From Tritrichomonas musculus (Eukaryota; Parabasalia; Tritrichomonadida; Tritrichomonadidae), in NCBI GenBank assembly GCA_039105265.1, contig JAPFFF010000017.1, forward strand, positions 2,480,001 through 2,544,000: a DNA stretch of 64,000 bases. The letters run 5' to 3'. Numbering within the stretch: position 1 is the stretch's first letter; the number at the start of each line of letters is the position of its first letter. Shown one piece after another: positions 10,682 through 20,984 of the stretch. The notes under the pieces were generated by a model that saw nothing but the letters and a program-made list of their open reading frames with translations, was not told the DNA's origin and did no database searches. The translations under genes and the position numbers were made by a program.

Positions 10682-10878
10682 TGACATCAACATTTGATAG
10701 CCATCTATCCTTCCGGGTTACAATTTTTACCGAGTCTTACCGCCGCCCTCGGGGTCTCGGCTCCGCCTCGCTGCCACTTGGCTGCGCTCGACGCCAACTA
10801 GGCGGTATGTAGACTTCGGTGAAAAATATATAAAAATGAAAGGACAGATATGCATTCAAAATATTGAGGTCATTTTAC
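10682..10878. repeat. inverted repeat around a GC-rich core
   Basis: The outer arms (ATGACATCAACATTTGA and the complement of TCAAAATATTGAGGTCAT) and the inner arms (TTTTTACCGAGTCTTACCGCC-like at 10721-10742 against GGCGGTATGTAGACTTCGG at 10801-10819) are imperfect reverse complements. The centre (10740-10800) is strikingly GC-rich for this genome and contains nested CTCGGGGTCTCGG and GCTGCGCTCG motifs. Function unknown. Confidence 0.65.
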
Positions 10879-10944
10879 TTCTTACCAAAAAGTGAAAGGT
10901 GAATTTGAATGATTCAAAAAATCGGCCGGAGAGGAGGGTAAAAT

Positions 10945-11059
10945 AAACTGTTACGCAAATTTTCGTACTATTCAATTTCATTGAATTAAAAAAATAATCA
11001 ATTCAATATTTGAAAAAGTCATTCAAATTTGAATAGTACGAGAATTTGAAAACCAGTTT
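10945..11059. repeat. 115-bp hairpin-forming inverted repeat
   Basis: The arms open AAACTG and continue CAAATTTTCGTACTATTCAA; the right arm carries the reverse complement TTGAATAGTACGAGAATTTG and ends CAGTTT. It is separated by about 70 bases from the preceding inverted repeat. No coding potential. Confidence 0.7.
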
Positions 11060-11339
11060 AGATTTTTTCCTTAACGTCTTTTTGTCAGATTTTCCTTTTT
11101 AATGAACATTCTACCTAATATGAACAGTACTATAATATATTATAATTGATTCAATAAAAAATGGTTGGTTATTGAAGCAAAAAAGCTCGAAAATAGTTGG
11201 GTTGTATTAAAAGCATTTTTGGTCAGGTTTAATTAAAACCATTTTAGCGGGATTATGTAAATTAATATCATATCTAGAAAAAAAGGCGTATTTTATCTTG
11301 TATTGTTTATTTTACAAATTGGTATAATATAAATAGATA

Positions 11340-12341
11340 TTAAATTGTGCATGATAACGATGATTCAAGAAGATGGAGCCTCTTCTGAAGACGCTCTATT
11401 TCTTTGCAAATACCTGGTTCACCAGGCTCAACTTTATTGAAATTGAGATCTTTGTTTCTTTCGTGTAGCTCTGCGTGAAGTCCCAAAATAACAACTTGCA
11501 AGCGTGACTGTTGCGCTATATGGCCTCTGAATTTTTTCTGTGTGGGCATTTTAATTTTCTTTGGACGTAATTTTTCAATCAGTATATCGTTTTGTTCCGA
11601 TTTTGAAAGATTCTTCTTGACATTAGCCTTTAAGTCACCTTTTTCGAGAACCAAAACTCTGGATTTCAAACCTCTGAGTTTCAGTTTAAGTTTATCTCTT
11701 TCAATACTTAAATCAGCAATCTGATTTCTTAAAGTTTGTCCATCTATCCCCTGAGCAGCTTGACTTGTTGAACTTGATGCTGTTTTTGGAGGTTGATATT
11801 CAAGTGATGAGTTTGAATTTGTTGATGTAATTTTAGGTAAATCTTCAATTTGAGCTTTCAATTTCTTTATTTGTAATGCACGATTTTTGCATCCACCTTC
11901 GAGCAAAATAACTCTTTTTGCTTTTTGAATTTCTGTTTTAAGCGAATCAGTCTGAATTCTAAGATTTCTGATGTATTCATTTTGAGCATCTGTTTGAGTT
12001 GGTGGTCTTGTTTGAGCTGATTCTTGTTGAGCAGAACGAATTGGCATTTGTTTAAGTTTTGTTTCAAGTTGATTTGCATGTTTTCTCTGTTCATCTGCTT
12101 CTTTAGAAAGTTTCAATATCTGCTTTTGAAGCTCTTTAACCTGCGATTGGTGTTCAGTGTCTTGGTCATTTGCACCTTTGGATAAACGAAGAAGTTCTTT
12201 TCTTTTTTGATCACGAATTCCTTTAAGTCTTTTGATTTCAGCACGTTTTGCATCTTCTGGTGGTTGATTTGTTGATTGTACAGGTGGTGCATCATCTGGA
12301 TTTTCGTCGTCACTATCAAGAGCTCCAAAATTATAAATCAT
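11340..12341 (-). CDS. coiled-coil protein
   Basis: I place the start at the ATG ending at 12341 (MIYNFGALDSDDEN). The open frame extends 23 codons upstream, but those codons translate a TATATA microsatellite and are probably 5' UTR. The resulting 333-residue protein starts with an acidic, proline-containing head (DSDDENPDDAPPVQ) and then is mostly charged heptad-type helix: about residues 30-90, 110-150 and 190-240, broken by a Ser/Thr/Gln linker near 165-190. Basic KLRPKKIKMPTQKKFRG follows, then a short helix. No family signature was recognised. It could be a structural or scaffolding coiled coil; nothing in the neighbourhood helps. Confidence 0.65.
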   Translation of the reverse strand: MIYNFGALDSDDENPDDAPPVQSTNQPPEDAKRAEIKRLKGIRDQKRKELLRLSKGANDQDTEHQSQVKELQKQILKLSKEADEQRKHANQLETKLKQMPIRSAQQESAQTRPPTQTDAQNEYIRNLRIQTDSLKTEIQKAKRVILLEGGCKNRALQIKKLKAQIEDLPKITSTNSNSSLEYQPPKTASSSTSQAAQGIDGQTLRNQIADLSIERDKLKLKLRGLKSRVLVLEKGDLKANVKKNLSKSEQNDILIEKLRPKKIKMPTQKKFRGHIAQQSRLQVVILGLHAELHERNKDLNFNKVEPGEPGICKEIERLQKRLHLLESSLSCTI

Positions 12342-13813
12342 ATAAAAATTTAAATTAAACGTTATTTCAAATATTGAATATTCTTGTATAATATATATAT
12401 ATATATCCATAATAAATAATTATTTTATATAAATTATAGTATATATATATTTTATATAGGTTATCCTGAAAAAATGAATATTTCTCTGAAAAAGTTATGT
12501 TATTCATAATAGTCTGAATTTCATGATAAACATGAGGTTCTTTGTTAACCTATGCTTATTCATAAAAAATAAATGTTTATATGTTAGTCTTATATACCGG
12601 CAACCGGAGACTTATATATGAAAATATAGACATTTACTGGCATATAAACATATAAACATTTATATATGAAAATAAAATTCAGACTATTATGAATAACATA
12701 ACTTTGTTAACCTATGCTTATTAATATAATAAATGTCTTATATATGAAAATATTGAAATTTCTGGCAGCCTGAGACTTCTTTGTGGGGCTCTATTAATGA
12801 TTTGAAAACAGTAGATCGGGAAAGAATCTCATTTATTTACTAGAAGACATGCTGATTGATATCATATTTCGACAATCATCAGCACAAAAAATAGTTCTTT
12901 TATGCTAAATGAAAACTTTAATTAATCTTAAATCGATTTGCCAATATTACATTTGATTAAGTAAACTATAAAAAAACTTATAAAGCAAATACGCTTTTTT
13001 TTCAAATTTTCCTTCTCAGCAATATCTACTTAATGTATTTTCTCATGATTATAACAAATTAATTATAATATAAAAATATGCTGATTTACAAAGTTTTATC
13101 AAAAAAAAGTTTTCAGCATCAATATTTGATATTTTTTTTGTGTGTGTGTGGTTTCACGAGAACGAATGTGATATTTGCCGCTGAAGTGATGATAAATATG
13201 AAAAATTGGATCTTATTTTTTTTTATTCATCATAGAAAAGTTTGAAGCGATTTTAAAATTTTTCGTACGTTAATAATTTTGGTTAACATTACCTTCTAAA
13301 AAAAGATAACTATCTAACGAATTTTTTAATATTTTTAGAATCTTTATTTTTAATAGAGAAGCTTATGATTTAAACCATATTCTCTCAAATTTTAATATGT
13401 TAATGTATAACGGATTACAAATATTTTTAAAGAGAGAATTTTCAAATTTTTGATTTTACATGAAATTTGAATATTTTATTTTTGGGATATTTCATATATT
13501 GGCATTAAACTCTTTTAATAATTAATATAAAAAGGATAACAAATAAATATTCTATTTATGACAATTAACTCATTATAGATGTGAAGATATTTGTATTTTT
13601 CATGGCGACCGTTTAAAGTGCACCCTTAAAAAAGTGAATTTGATCGATAATGGTTTCTTCTATGCTCATGTTTTTACTATTAACTAGATGATATATAGAA
13701 TATAATCGTGAAAATCTAAAAAAGCTTTTTTTTTGTTTCATATAATATATTTAACTTTTTGAATAACAATTTATATATAACCATAAATAAGTAGAAATTC
13801 AAAAGCTGTGTAA
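12342..13813. other. intergenic DNA with a 29-bp perfect inverted repeat
   Basis: No gene is supported. Perfect 29-bp arms lie at 12493-12521 and 12675-12703, and a 20-bp direct repeat (TTTGTTAACCTATGCTTATT) lies at 12541-12560 and 12703-12722. The rest of the stretch is AT-rich, with a short GT run near 13140. Confidence 0.6.
12493..12722. repeat. nested inverted and direct repeats
   Basis: The arms AGTTATGTTATTCATAATAG (12493 onward) and its complement (ending 12703) match perfectly over 29 bp. A 20-bp direct repeat overlaps the right arm. Smaller motifs between them (CTTATATA, ATGAAAATAT, CATATAAACAT) also recur, suggesting local duplication by slippage or an old hairpin element. Confidence 0.7.
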
Positions 13814-14158
13814 ATGCTCAGTTTCATCTTTGCAGCATTTGCAGTGGCTGCGCATAATCCAACTGCGACAAAGTCGTGGCCTACTCGTATACCACGTCTA
13901 AAATGGCCCTCTCCAACAGAAGAGTGGGGAGTCCCGCCAACAGAATTTCCTGAGCCTGACAATGATAATAAAGGACCCAAAATCACGACACCGATTATTA
14001 TTGGCATTGTTGTTGGCTGTTTTGTTTTTGTCATATTAGTAGTATTAGTAGTTATCCTCATAATTAGAAAGAGAAAGCAACGACGTGAATCGCCTCTAAT
14101 GGGAGAAGAGGATAAAGTTGAGCAACCCAATATGGAAGAGCAACTTATTAAGGATTAA
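13814..14158 (+). CDS. small single-pass type I membrane protein
   Basis: A 114-residue protein. Residues 1-14 (MLSFIFAAFAVAAH) form a signal peptide. Residues 15-56 are a short proline/tryptophan-rich outer segment. Residues 59-84 are one hydrophobic span (TPIIIGIVVGCFVFVILVVL and on), stopped by a basic RKRKQRR. The tail is acidic. It is predicted to sit in the plasma or endomembrane with its N-terminus outside and about 30 residues in the cytosol. The layout is common among trichomonad surface proteins, but this one has almost no ectodomain. No family assigned. The next gene lies 136 bases downstream on the same strand. Confidence 0.7.
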   Translation: MLSFIFAAFAVAAHNPTATKSWPTRIPRLKWPSPTEEWGVPPTEFPEPDNDNKGPKITTPIIIGIVVGCFVFVILVVLVVILIIRKRKQRRESPLMGEEDKVEQPNMEEQLIKD

Positions 14159-14294
14159 TATGTACTATAAATATTATTTATAACCAAATTTTCTTTTTAT
14201 TTTTTTAATACAACGTTCAATTTCATTTGTGAATTATTTTGGCCATTCATTGTTTACAACCAATATAAAAGAATTTTAATAAAATTAAGATAAA

Positions 14295-15752
14295 ATGAAT
14301 AAGCATAATTATGGAAAACCTATTTTTGGAGACTTTTTAAAACATATAGATTCTCCGCCACATTCTGATGCGATTATTGCCGTTTTTCATTCTGGACAAG
14401 TTTTTTTAATTCCCATAGATGATAACAGAGATAATTACCTCGTTAATCCTTTCGCAGAGATTCGACAATGGTTTGAGCCCACAATTAAAGCAGATACGCC
14501 AGAAGCTGCTCTTCTTCGCCGTTTTTTCAACGTTCCACATATTGGGCATTCAACATGTATTCGACCACGTTGTATCGGATCACTTCAGCTTTGTAGGAAA
14601 ATAGAAATGATTAGAATCGAATTTACGAACGACGGAAGCAACTTTTTAATCGTTTATGGAATTATCGACAAAAACGTTCCATCAATTGGAGTTTATAAAA
14701 TTACATCTGATTGCATGACTCTCATTTATACAGATTCCCTTCTTGCTATTTCTGATTTTACTTATTCAAGCTATTACAAATCTTTTATTTTTATTCCAAG
14801 ATTATCAAATACATCTATTGGTATCCTTTCAATCCCTAATTCCCCTCCAAAATACAAACCGCGTGTTATACCAGAAATTGTTTTTGCAGGATCTCATCTC
14901 AAACGAACAGTTCATTTATGCCCAGCTGGATGTCATAAATGGCAAGTATTATCGTGGTCAGACGACATTTGTCCTTCAATTATTGCTTGGCATTTTTCCC
15001 CTCCAGGAGAACCTGAAAAATTATGGACTGCTCAAGTCATTAACTTATTAATTCCGTGTTTTATTCAATTCCTTTCCTACGATACTAAAACCGATAAACT
15101 TGGTTTTATTATTCAAGATTCGTCTCCAGTCAATAATGATGAAAACAATAATAATACCGAAAACAAAACTAAGAGCGATAAGAACTCAGCAATTATATGT
15201 GTATGGGATCTAGAAAAAAAGCATATTGAGCAATACAATTTACTCGTACCAAATATTGACAAAGTATTATCAGCAAAATGGGCAACATCAGTAGTTAGCT
15301 CAGAAGTTGTTTTTACTGTGTCTACAACTACTGGGTACTATGAACATCAAAAAAATCAAGTCATGCGCTGGGCTAAACCTATTGGATCTGCTTCTAGTTT
15401 TTTATGCGATGATTACGGAAATCGTTTTTACTTCAATGAGCAAGGTGAGTTGAAGGTAGTAACTGCTCCTGTTTTCTATGAACAAATAAATCTTGAAAAA
15501 GTAGATTTTCAAAAGGTTGCGCCATATCCTATTGTTCATAATTTTATGAAAGGTGAATGTGATTCACTTTCGTGTCTACACATGTATAGATGTGCTGGAT
15601 GCAAGAGGCCGCTTCTATATCCACTAGTTTCCAAATCTCCTGAATATCATATAGAGAATTGTTACTGTTGCTCTGAGTGTCAAATGGCTCATTGGCCTTC
15701 TTTTGTAGCAGTTAATCAGCCACTTAATTTTCAATGCGACATAGATTCTTGA
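14295..15752 (+). CDS. unrecognised 485-residue protein with C-terminal Cys-rich motif
   Basis: The ORF is well formed, with normal codon use and none of the low complexity seen in the intergenic DNA, apart from an Asn/Lys loop near residues 277-295. The first 400 residues alternate short hydrophobic strands and turns (for example IIAVFHSGQVFLIPI, SNFLIVYGI, AIICVWDLEKK), which suggests a beta-propeller-like fold; this is an impression, not a match. The last 45 residues have paired cysteines (CAGCKRPLL, then CYCCSECQ) that could bind zinc. It may be a diverged WD-type subunit of a larger complex. An initiator-like ATTCATTG lies about 45 bases upstream. Confidence 0.7.
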   Translation: MNKHNYGKPIFGDFLKHIDSPPHSDAIIAVFHSGQVFLIPIDDNRDNYLVNPFAEIRQWFEPTIKADTPEAALLRRFFNVPHIGHSTCIRPRCIGSLQLCRKIEMIRIEFTNDGSNFLIVYGIIDKNVPSIGVYKITSDCMTLIYTDSLLAISDFTYSSYYKSFIFIPRLSNTSIGILSIPNSPPKYKPRVIPEIVFAGSHLKRTVHLCPAGCHKWQVLSWSDDICPSIIAWHFSPPGEPEKLWTAQVINLLIPCFIQFLSYDTKTDKLGFIIQDSSPVNNDENNNNTENKTKSDKNSAIICVWDLEKKHIEQYNLLVPNIDKVLSAKWATSVVSSEVVFTVSTTTGYYEHQKNQVMRWAKPIGSASSFLCDDYGNRFYFNEQGELKVVTAPVFYEQINLEKVDFQKVAPYPIVHNFMKGECDSLSCLHMYRCAGCKRPLLYPLVSKSPEYHIENCYCCSECQMAHWPSFVAVNQPLNFQCDIDS

Positions 15753-15918
15753 TATTTTTTTTAATAAATTATGAAAGTCGCTTATGACCTAAGCTTTCTT
15801 TTTTTTAATTTTTAAGCATAAAAATAAATATGTATATATATTAGCATACTAGATGTAAAATGATTTTCAGATAATGAAAAGGAAATAAAAATCTTTTAGT
15901 TATTCATAATATTTGTAA

Positions 15919-15998
15919 GGTTGTTTGGCCGAGTGGTCTAAGGCGCCAGTTTAAGGCACTGGTCCGCGAGGGCGTGGGTTCGAACCCCACAGCAACCA
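15919..15998 (+). tRNA. tRNA-Leu (anticodon AAG)
   Basis: It folds as a class II tRNA. The 7-bp acceptor GGTTGTT pairs with AGCAACC (one G-T pair). There is a D-arm with box A TGGCCGAGTGG, an anticodon stem CCAGT/ACTGG with loop TTAAGGC, a long variable arm, and a T-arm GTGGG-TTCGAAC-CCCAC (box B). Discriminator base A, no encoded CCA, no intron. Anticodon AAG reads leucine CUU codons (and others after A-to-I editing). Confidence 0.95.
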
Positions 15999-16008
15999 TT
16001 TTTTTTTT
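15999..16008 (+). terminator. RNA polymerase III terminator (T10)
   Basis: An uninterrupted run of ten T starts directly after the discriminator base of the tRNA-Leu gene, as expected for Pol III termination. Confidence 0.8.
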
Positions 16009-16722
16009 CATCATTCTCTTATTCTTAAATAATAAAACAAAACCCCAAAAAAATAAGACCTGAACTTATCCAGCCATCATATTGTTTTAAAATATTTTGG
16101 ATAATAATTAATTTAAGTATATTATTATTTGCATTTGTAATTATAATTGTAAACTATTTTATTTCTTTTTGATTAAGATATTTTAATAAAAAAAATTTTT
16201 CAGTTATTTTTTTCATAAAGCTCATAGAATTTAATTTTTTATTTTTATTAAAGGGGAATCTCTTTCTCAAATATTAACGTTTTTTTGTTTTAAATAAATA
16301 TAATTATCTTAAATTATATTATATATATATATGAATAATATTTATTTATATACATTTTGTAATAATATAAAAACATATATTCTAATTATTGCCTTATTTT
16401 ATTAAGTATTATATTGATTTTTTTGCAAAACATGTTTTTTCTATTTACTTAAAGAATATTTCTATTTGCTATTAGTATTTTTGGAAAATATAAGTAAAAT
16501 AACATTTACGTTTTTTGGCTTCAAACAAAATAATAGTAGGAATTAAAAGATAATCACAAAAAAATAAATTTCAAAGACAAGCATTTAAAAAAAAAATTTG
16601 AGCCGAACCAGACCATTTAATTGAATTGTTTTATTTTATTTTTGAGAATATTATTTTTTCTTTAATAGAATTTTTTTCAGAGATTAGGATAAAATTTGAA
16701 AGGTTTCAGACTAACTTTTTAA

Positions 16723-18558
16723 GGGTGTTGAATACCTGAATTTTTCGGTAATTGCACAAAAAATTCATCGGTTATAATGGAATATTATTTTAAATGATTT
16801 TTTATTTATGTATTTTAAAAATAATATTTATAAAATAATTTAAAAATAATAGGATATCGTTGATTTGTTTTTTTTGAGAGAAATTCTATAGATTTTCACA
16901 AAAAAATTCTATTAATCTCTATGAATTTTTTGAGTGAACAATAATAGATGGTTATAAAATAGAAATAAAAAGCGAATTTATCATTTTATTATTAATTATA
17001 ACATTATATGATTCATTTTGAAGCTTGATATTATATTATTTTAATAATTTAATGAAGTTTATAATAAAAGGATTATTTTGATCATATCTGAGTTTTTTAA
17101 CAATATATAAGTTTTATATATATAAAAGTATTTTATAATCTGATTACTTCTTTTTTTTATGTTTATGAAAAGAATTTGATAGATTTTTGATTTTTTTTTG
17201 ATTTTTGATTTTTTTTTTTCACTTCCAAAATATCAATTTTTTATATACGATTGCAATTTTTCAAATAACTCATCATTAGTTTTAGCAGTGTTGTTTATAT
17301 TATCATTAGATGCCCGTTAAAACTAATTTTTACTTAAAATGATTAGTGACATACATCTGCAAATAGCTCGTTGTAAAGAGAAAACTTGAAAAAGTATGTA
17401 CTTATTCAATATAAGGAAATATAGTTTGATAAAATAAGTGTGGTATCATCAGTCATTTGGCTTTATTTTAATGTTAAGCTTTTTTAAAAATCGTTGATAT
17501 ATATAAGTGATAATATTTTGATTTTGATTTTTAAAAATAGCACATTTAATTATGCATTAAACAAAAATATATGCTATATATTGCATTTTTCTTTAGTTGT
17601 TGGTATATTTATTATATTAAAAAAAATTGTAGTTGTCCAAAGATAAAAATCAAAAAATTGAATAGTAGAGTATACTTATTTTGAATGCATTTTATTATAA
17701 ATTTGTTAATGAAATACGTTATCTTCTGAAAAATTCATAATAAAAACGAATTTATTTGAATTTTTCATGAAAAAGCAAGCACGACATTTAAATCATTTAT
17801 GATCATAATTTTGATTCCACACTAATTAGAGATCTGTGCCCAAATAAATTATCTCCAATTATAATGAAAGAGATAATCAATGATGAAGAAATCAGTCATC
17901 AAAACTCATTGAACAGGAACACGTTCAATGAAAGAAGGAGAAATGAAACCAAAAATGACGAAAAATCTAACGTATATCATAATATTACTTATAAAGTAAT
18001 ATAAAAATTCGTATAAAAGGTGCTTTTTTGATGGCACTTTTCAAATTCTGATAAGATCAATAAAAATTAAATTTCTTGAATCATTAAATCTAAGACCCTA
18101 TTTTGTTTTTATCTAAAAATGACGAAATTCGCTATATAAACACGATAACTAAAAGGAATGGTTAAAATCAATTTATTGGTTTGTAATTATTAATAGAAAC
18201 ATAGCAAAGTTGATTTAAGGAAGTCAGGGTATTGATTTATGAACGCTACTAAAAGCGAAAATATAATTTTTCATTAACTAAAACCCATCTTGTATTTAAA
18301 AATTTAAAAATATTGATATTTCATATTTTTCAGATCAAAAGTCTCTCTCAAAAAATTCAAAGAAATTAATAGAATTTTTTTGCAAATATATATAGAATTC
18401 CTTTCAAAAATCTTAAAATAAAAATATCTTTTTATTTTTTTGGTATACTTTAAATATTTTACATAAAATATTAAATTAAAAAATCAATTCAATTTATTTA
18501 TTATTATCAACTTCATTTATTTATTATTGGCTTTAAAAACATCAAGTATACAGCACCC
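16723..18558. mobile_element. non-autonomous element with ~230-bp inverted ends
   Basis: The ends GGGTGTTGAATACCTGA and (reverse complement) GGGTGCTGTATACTTGA match 14 of 17. The similarity extends inward about 230 bp with indels, including the block AAAAAATTCTATTAAT and CTCAAAAAATTC. Both ends abut TTAA (16719-16722 and 18559-18562), so the target duplication could be TTAA (piggyBac-like) or just TA (mariner-like, with ends starting AGGGTG). There is no ORF, so it is a deletion derivative or MITE-like element. Arm divergence suggests an old insertion. Confidence 0.65.
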
Positions 18559-19154
18559 TTAAAAGATTTATCTAAAAATAATTTTTTTGGTTGTTTATGA
18601 ATATATTACTGGTTTACACACCAAATTAAAAGATAATTTAATAAATTTTCAAGGTATATTAATAATAACGTTGATTTAAAAGCATATAAAAGCTCTTTGA
18701 TATCAATATTTTTTAATCTGGGAAAATGGAAAGAATTTAAATTTAAAAAAATAGATGTATCATTTGAAAAAATCTGATTATTATGATATTTCAATTGTTT
18801 TAAAAAAATGATTTCTATTTGATAATTTCTGGTGTTGATGATATACCAGAGTTCATATATGCTTTCTTAGTTTAATGTTCAGCATTATATACCAAACCAT
18901 TATGATTTTAGGATTCATTTAAACTCTAACATGAATTATAAAATTTCTTTGTTTTTTTTCTTTTAAAAAACTTTTATTTTAAAAAAAATATTTCATCTTA
19001 ATGATATATGTTATTAATTTTATAATTTAATTTCAATATATTTCTAATACGTTTATATAAACACATTTTTAAAATAATTTTTTAACATCTTTTTTAAAAA
19101 ATTTTTATTATTTATTTGATGTTTTATCCTAACTAAAAAAATATATTTTTAAGA

Positions 19155-20533
19155 AGAGGTGCGGACACCTACCTTAAATTTTTAACGTTTATAAAAATAT
19201 GTATATCTTTTTATGTATTAATAATAACTAAATAAAATTTTGATATTATATTATAGTGCACTTATTTTATATATTTATTATTTAAATGTTTTAAAATATC
19301 AATTATATAAGTTATAATAACACAAACAAGTATCCTATGAAAATAACCTAATCCAGCCACCTGATGGATGGATTGAAATTATAATGATTAATTATTATAT
19401 ATATTGGAAATTAATGATTAATTATGCATTTTGTTATTTTATAAATATTTCATATTTTGTTAAAAAGTTCATTTTAATGAATTTTTACATATTTTTTTGA
19501 AATATCTAAATAAATAAAGAATTTATTTAGATTATAATTACATTTATATATTGTACATTTAATTTAATAAAGATATGCTAAATTTAGTTTAATTTGATTC
19601 AGGGTTCCGAGCTGCAAAAATCAATTTTATAATCATAAACATTAATAACGATTTTTTTTCAATAAAAAATATTTATTAAAATATTAAGCAAATATCTTTT
19701 TATATTTATATGTATATCATAGATTATATAACTTTTAATAATATTATATATATTATATAAATATTTAAAATAAATATAAACAATTAATAAACTTTATATA
19801 ACTGTATATTCTAAATATTGATCAATTATAATTTCAAAGCGCTTTTCATAGAATGATATTTTGAGAGAAATGAAATAAATGATTTTCTTTATATATTTTG
19901 AAGTTTAATTAAAATTTAAATCAAATGTAGAAAGTTTTTTTCATTAATTTTTTTTTCATAAATTTTGAATAAAAAAATCTTCGAGAATAAAATTGAGAAT
20001 ATAGTAAATAATAATTGAGAGTCGTTACATTTAAATTCATATCTTAATATGTAATTTATTATTTTATTATATTATAATAATTATATGATATATATAAAAT
20101 ATATAACAATTATATATTAATAAAATAATTTTAAAATACTTTTTTTTATTAAATTTGGCCCATTTTCATTTTCTCAATTTTTTTTTGGGCCAATTTGAAT
20201 GGAAACTATATCCTACATTAATAATTAAATAATAACAAACGATACACATTTTTTAAAATAGTATAAAAATGATTTTTATCATGTTTTTATTACTTTTTTT
20301 CTTCTAAATAATAGATTTTTCTCTTAATTACATAATTTCTATAGTTTACATATTTTTATATTTTTTTCAGTGGTTTATATTTTTCTACCTCAGAAAAAAA
20401 ATCATATATCACCACAAGTCGGCCCCGTGGACGAAAATAAAAAAAAATTATATCATTATAATGCTCATAATAAATAATTAATATATACGAATTTTGGTGC
20501 ATATCTAAATCACTTCACCCTGTCCGCACCTCT
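19155..20533. mobile_element. hAT-like non-autonomous element (1379 bp)
   Basis: The 13-bp terminal inverted repeats AGAGGTGCGGACA are perfect, and an exact 8-bp duplication TTTTAAGA flanks the element at 19147-19154 and 20534-20541. The 1.38-kb interior is AT-rich and has no ORF. Eight-base duplications indicate the hAT superfamily; the ends differ from those at 3102-3575, so it is another family. Confidence 0.85.
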
Positions 20534-20984
20534 TTTTAAGATATTTCTATATAATACTTTCAATATATATATAAAAAAAAATTAAAGAATATAAAAAGAG
20601 AAAATATAAAGATTATGATGATAAATTTATTTTATAAAATTTAATTGAAATTGGATAAAAAATTTTGAATTGAAAAAAGTTATTTTCTATCAAAAAGTTT
20701 GACTTTTTCATAAAATTTCATATTTTTTGATTTATCTTTTTTCCCCTACTATATTTTTCAACAAGTTCTATTTAACTTTTTCTTATTATATCATATTAAA
20801 TCTATTTTGCCTATTTATATATCATAATTCTTTGATCGATAAAAAACCTATTTTGACTCCCCTTTTTTTTATTTTTTTTTTTTTTAATTAATTGATTTAT
20901 CAAAAAGAAATAAAATAGTTTAATCTCATAGCCAGATAAATCCCACAACCAGATAATCCTACCGCCAGATAATATTATCTTAAA

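Larger units (their letters stand above)
8806..11339. other. intergenic DNA with three fold-back repeats
   Basis: No gene is supported. It contains long inverted repeats at about 8984-9415, 10682-10878 and 10945-11059, described separately. A GC-rich patch sits inside the second. The rest (9480-10670 and 11060-11339) is AT-rich with nothing recognisable. Confidence 0.6.
16009..20984. other. gene-free AT-rich block
   Basis: No gene is supported over about 5 kb. It contains two terminal-inverted-repeat elements (16723-18558 and 19155-20533), described separately. What remains is homopolymer-rich AT DNA. Confidence 0.6.

Noticed and set aside
18606-18794. 62-codon minus-strand ORF
   Set aside because: Asn/Leu/Ile-rich translation of AT DNA beside a transposon end; no support.
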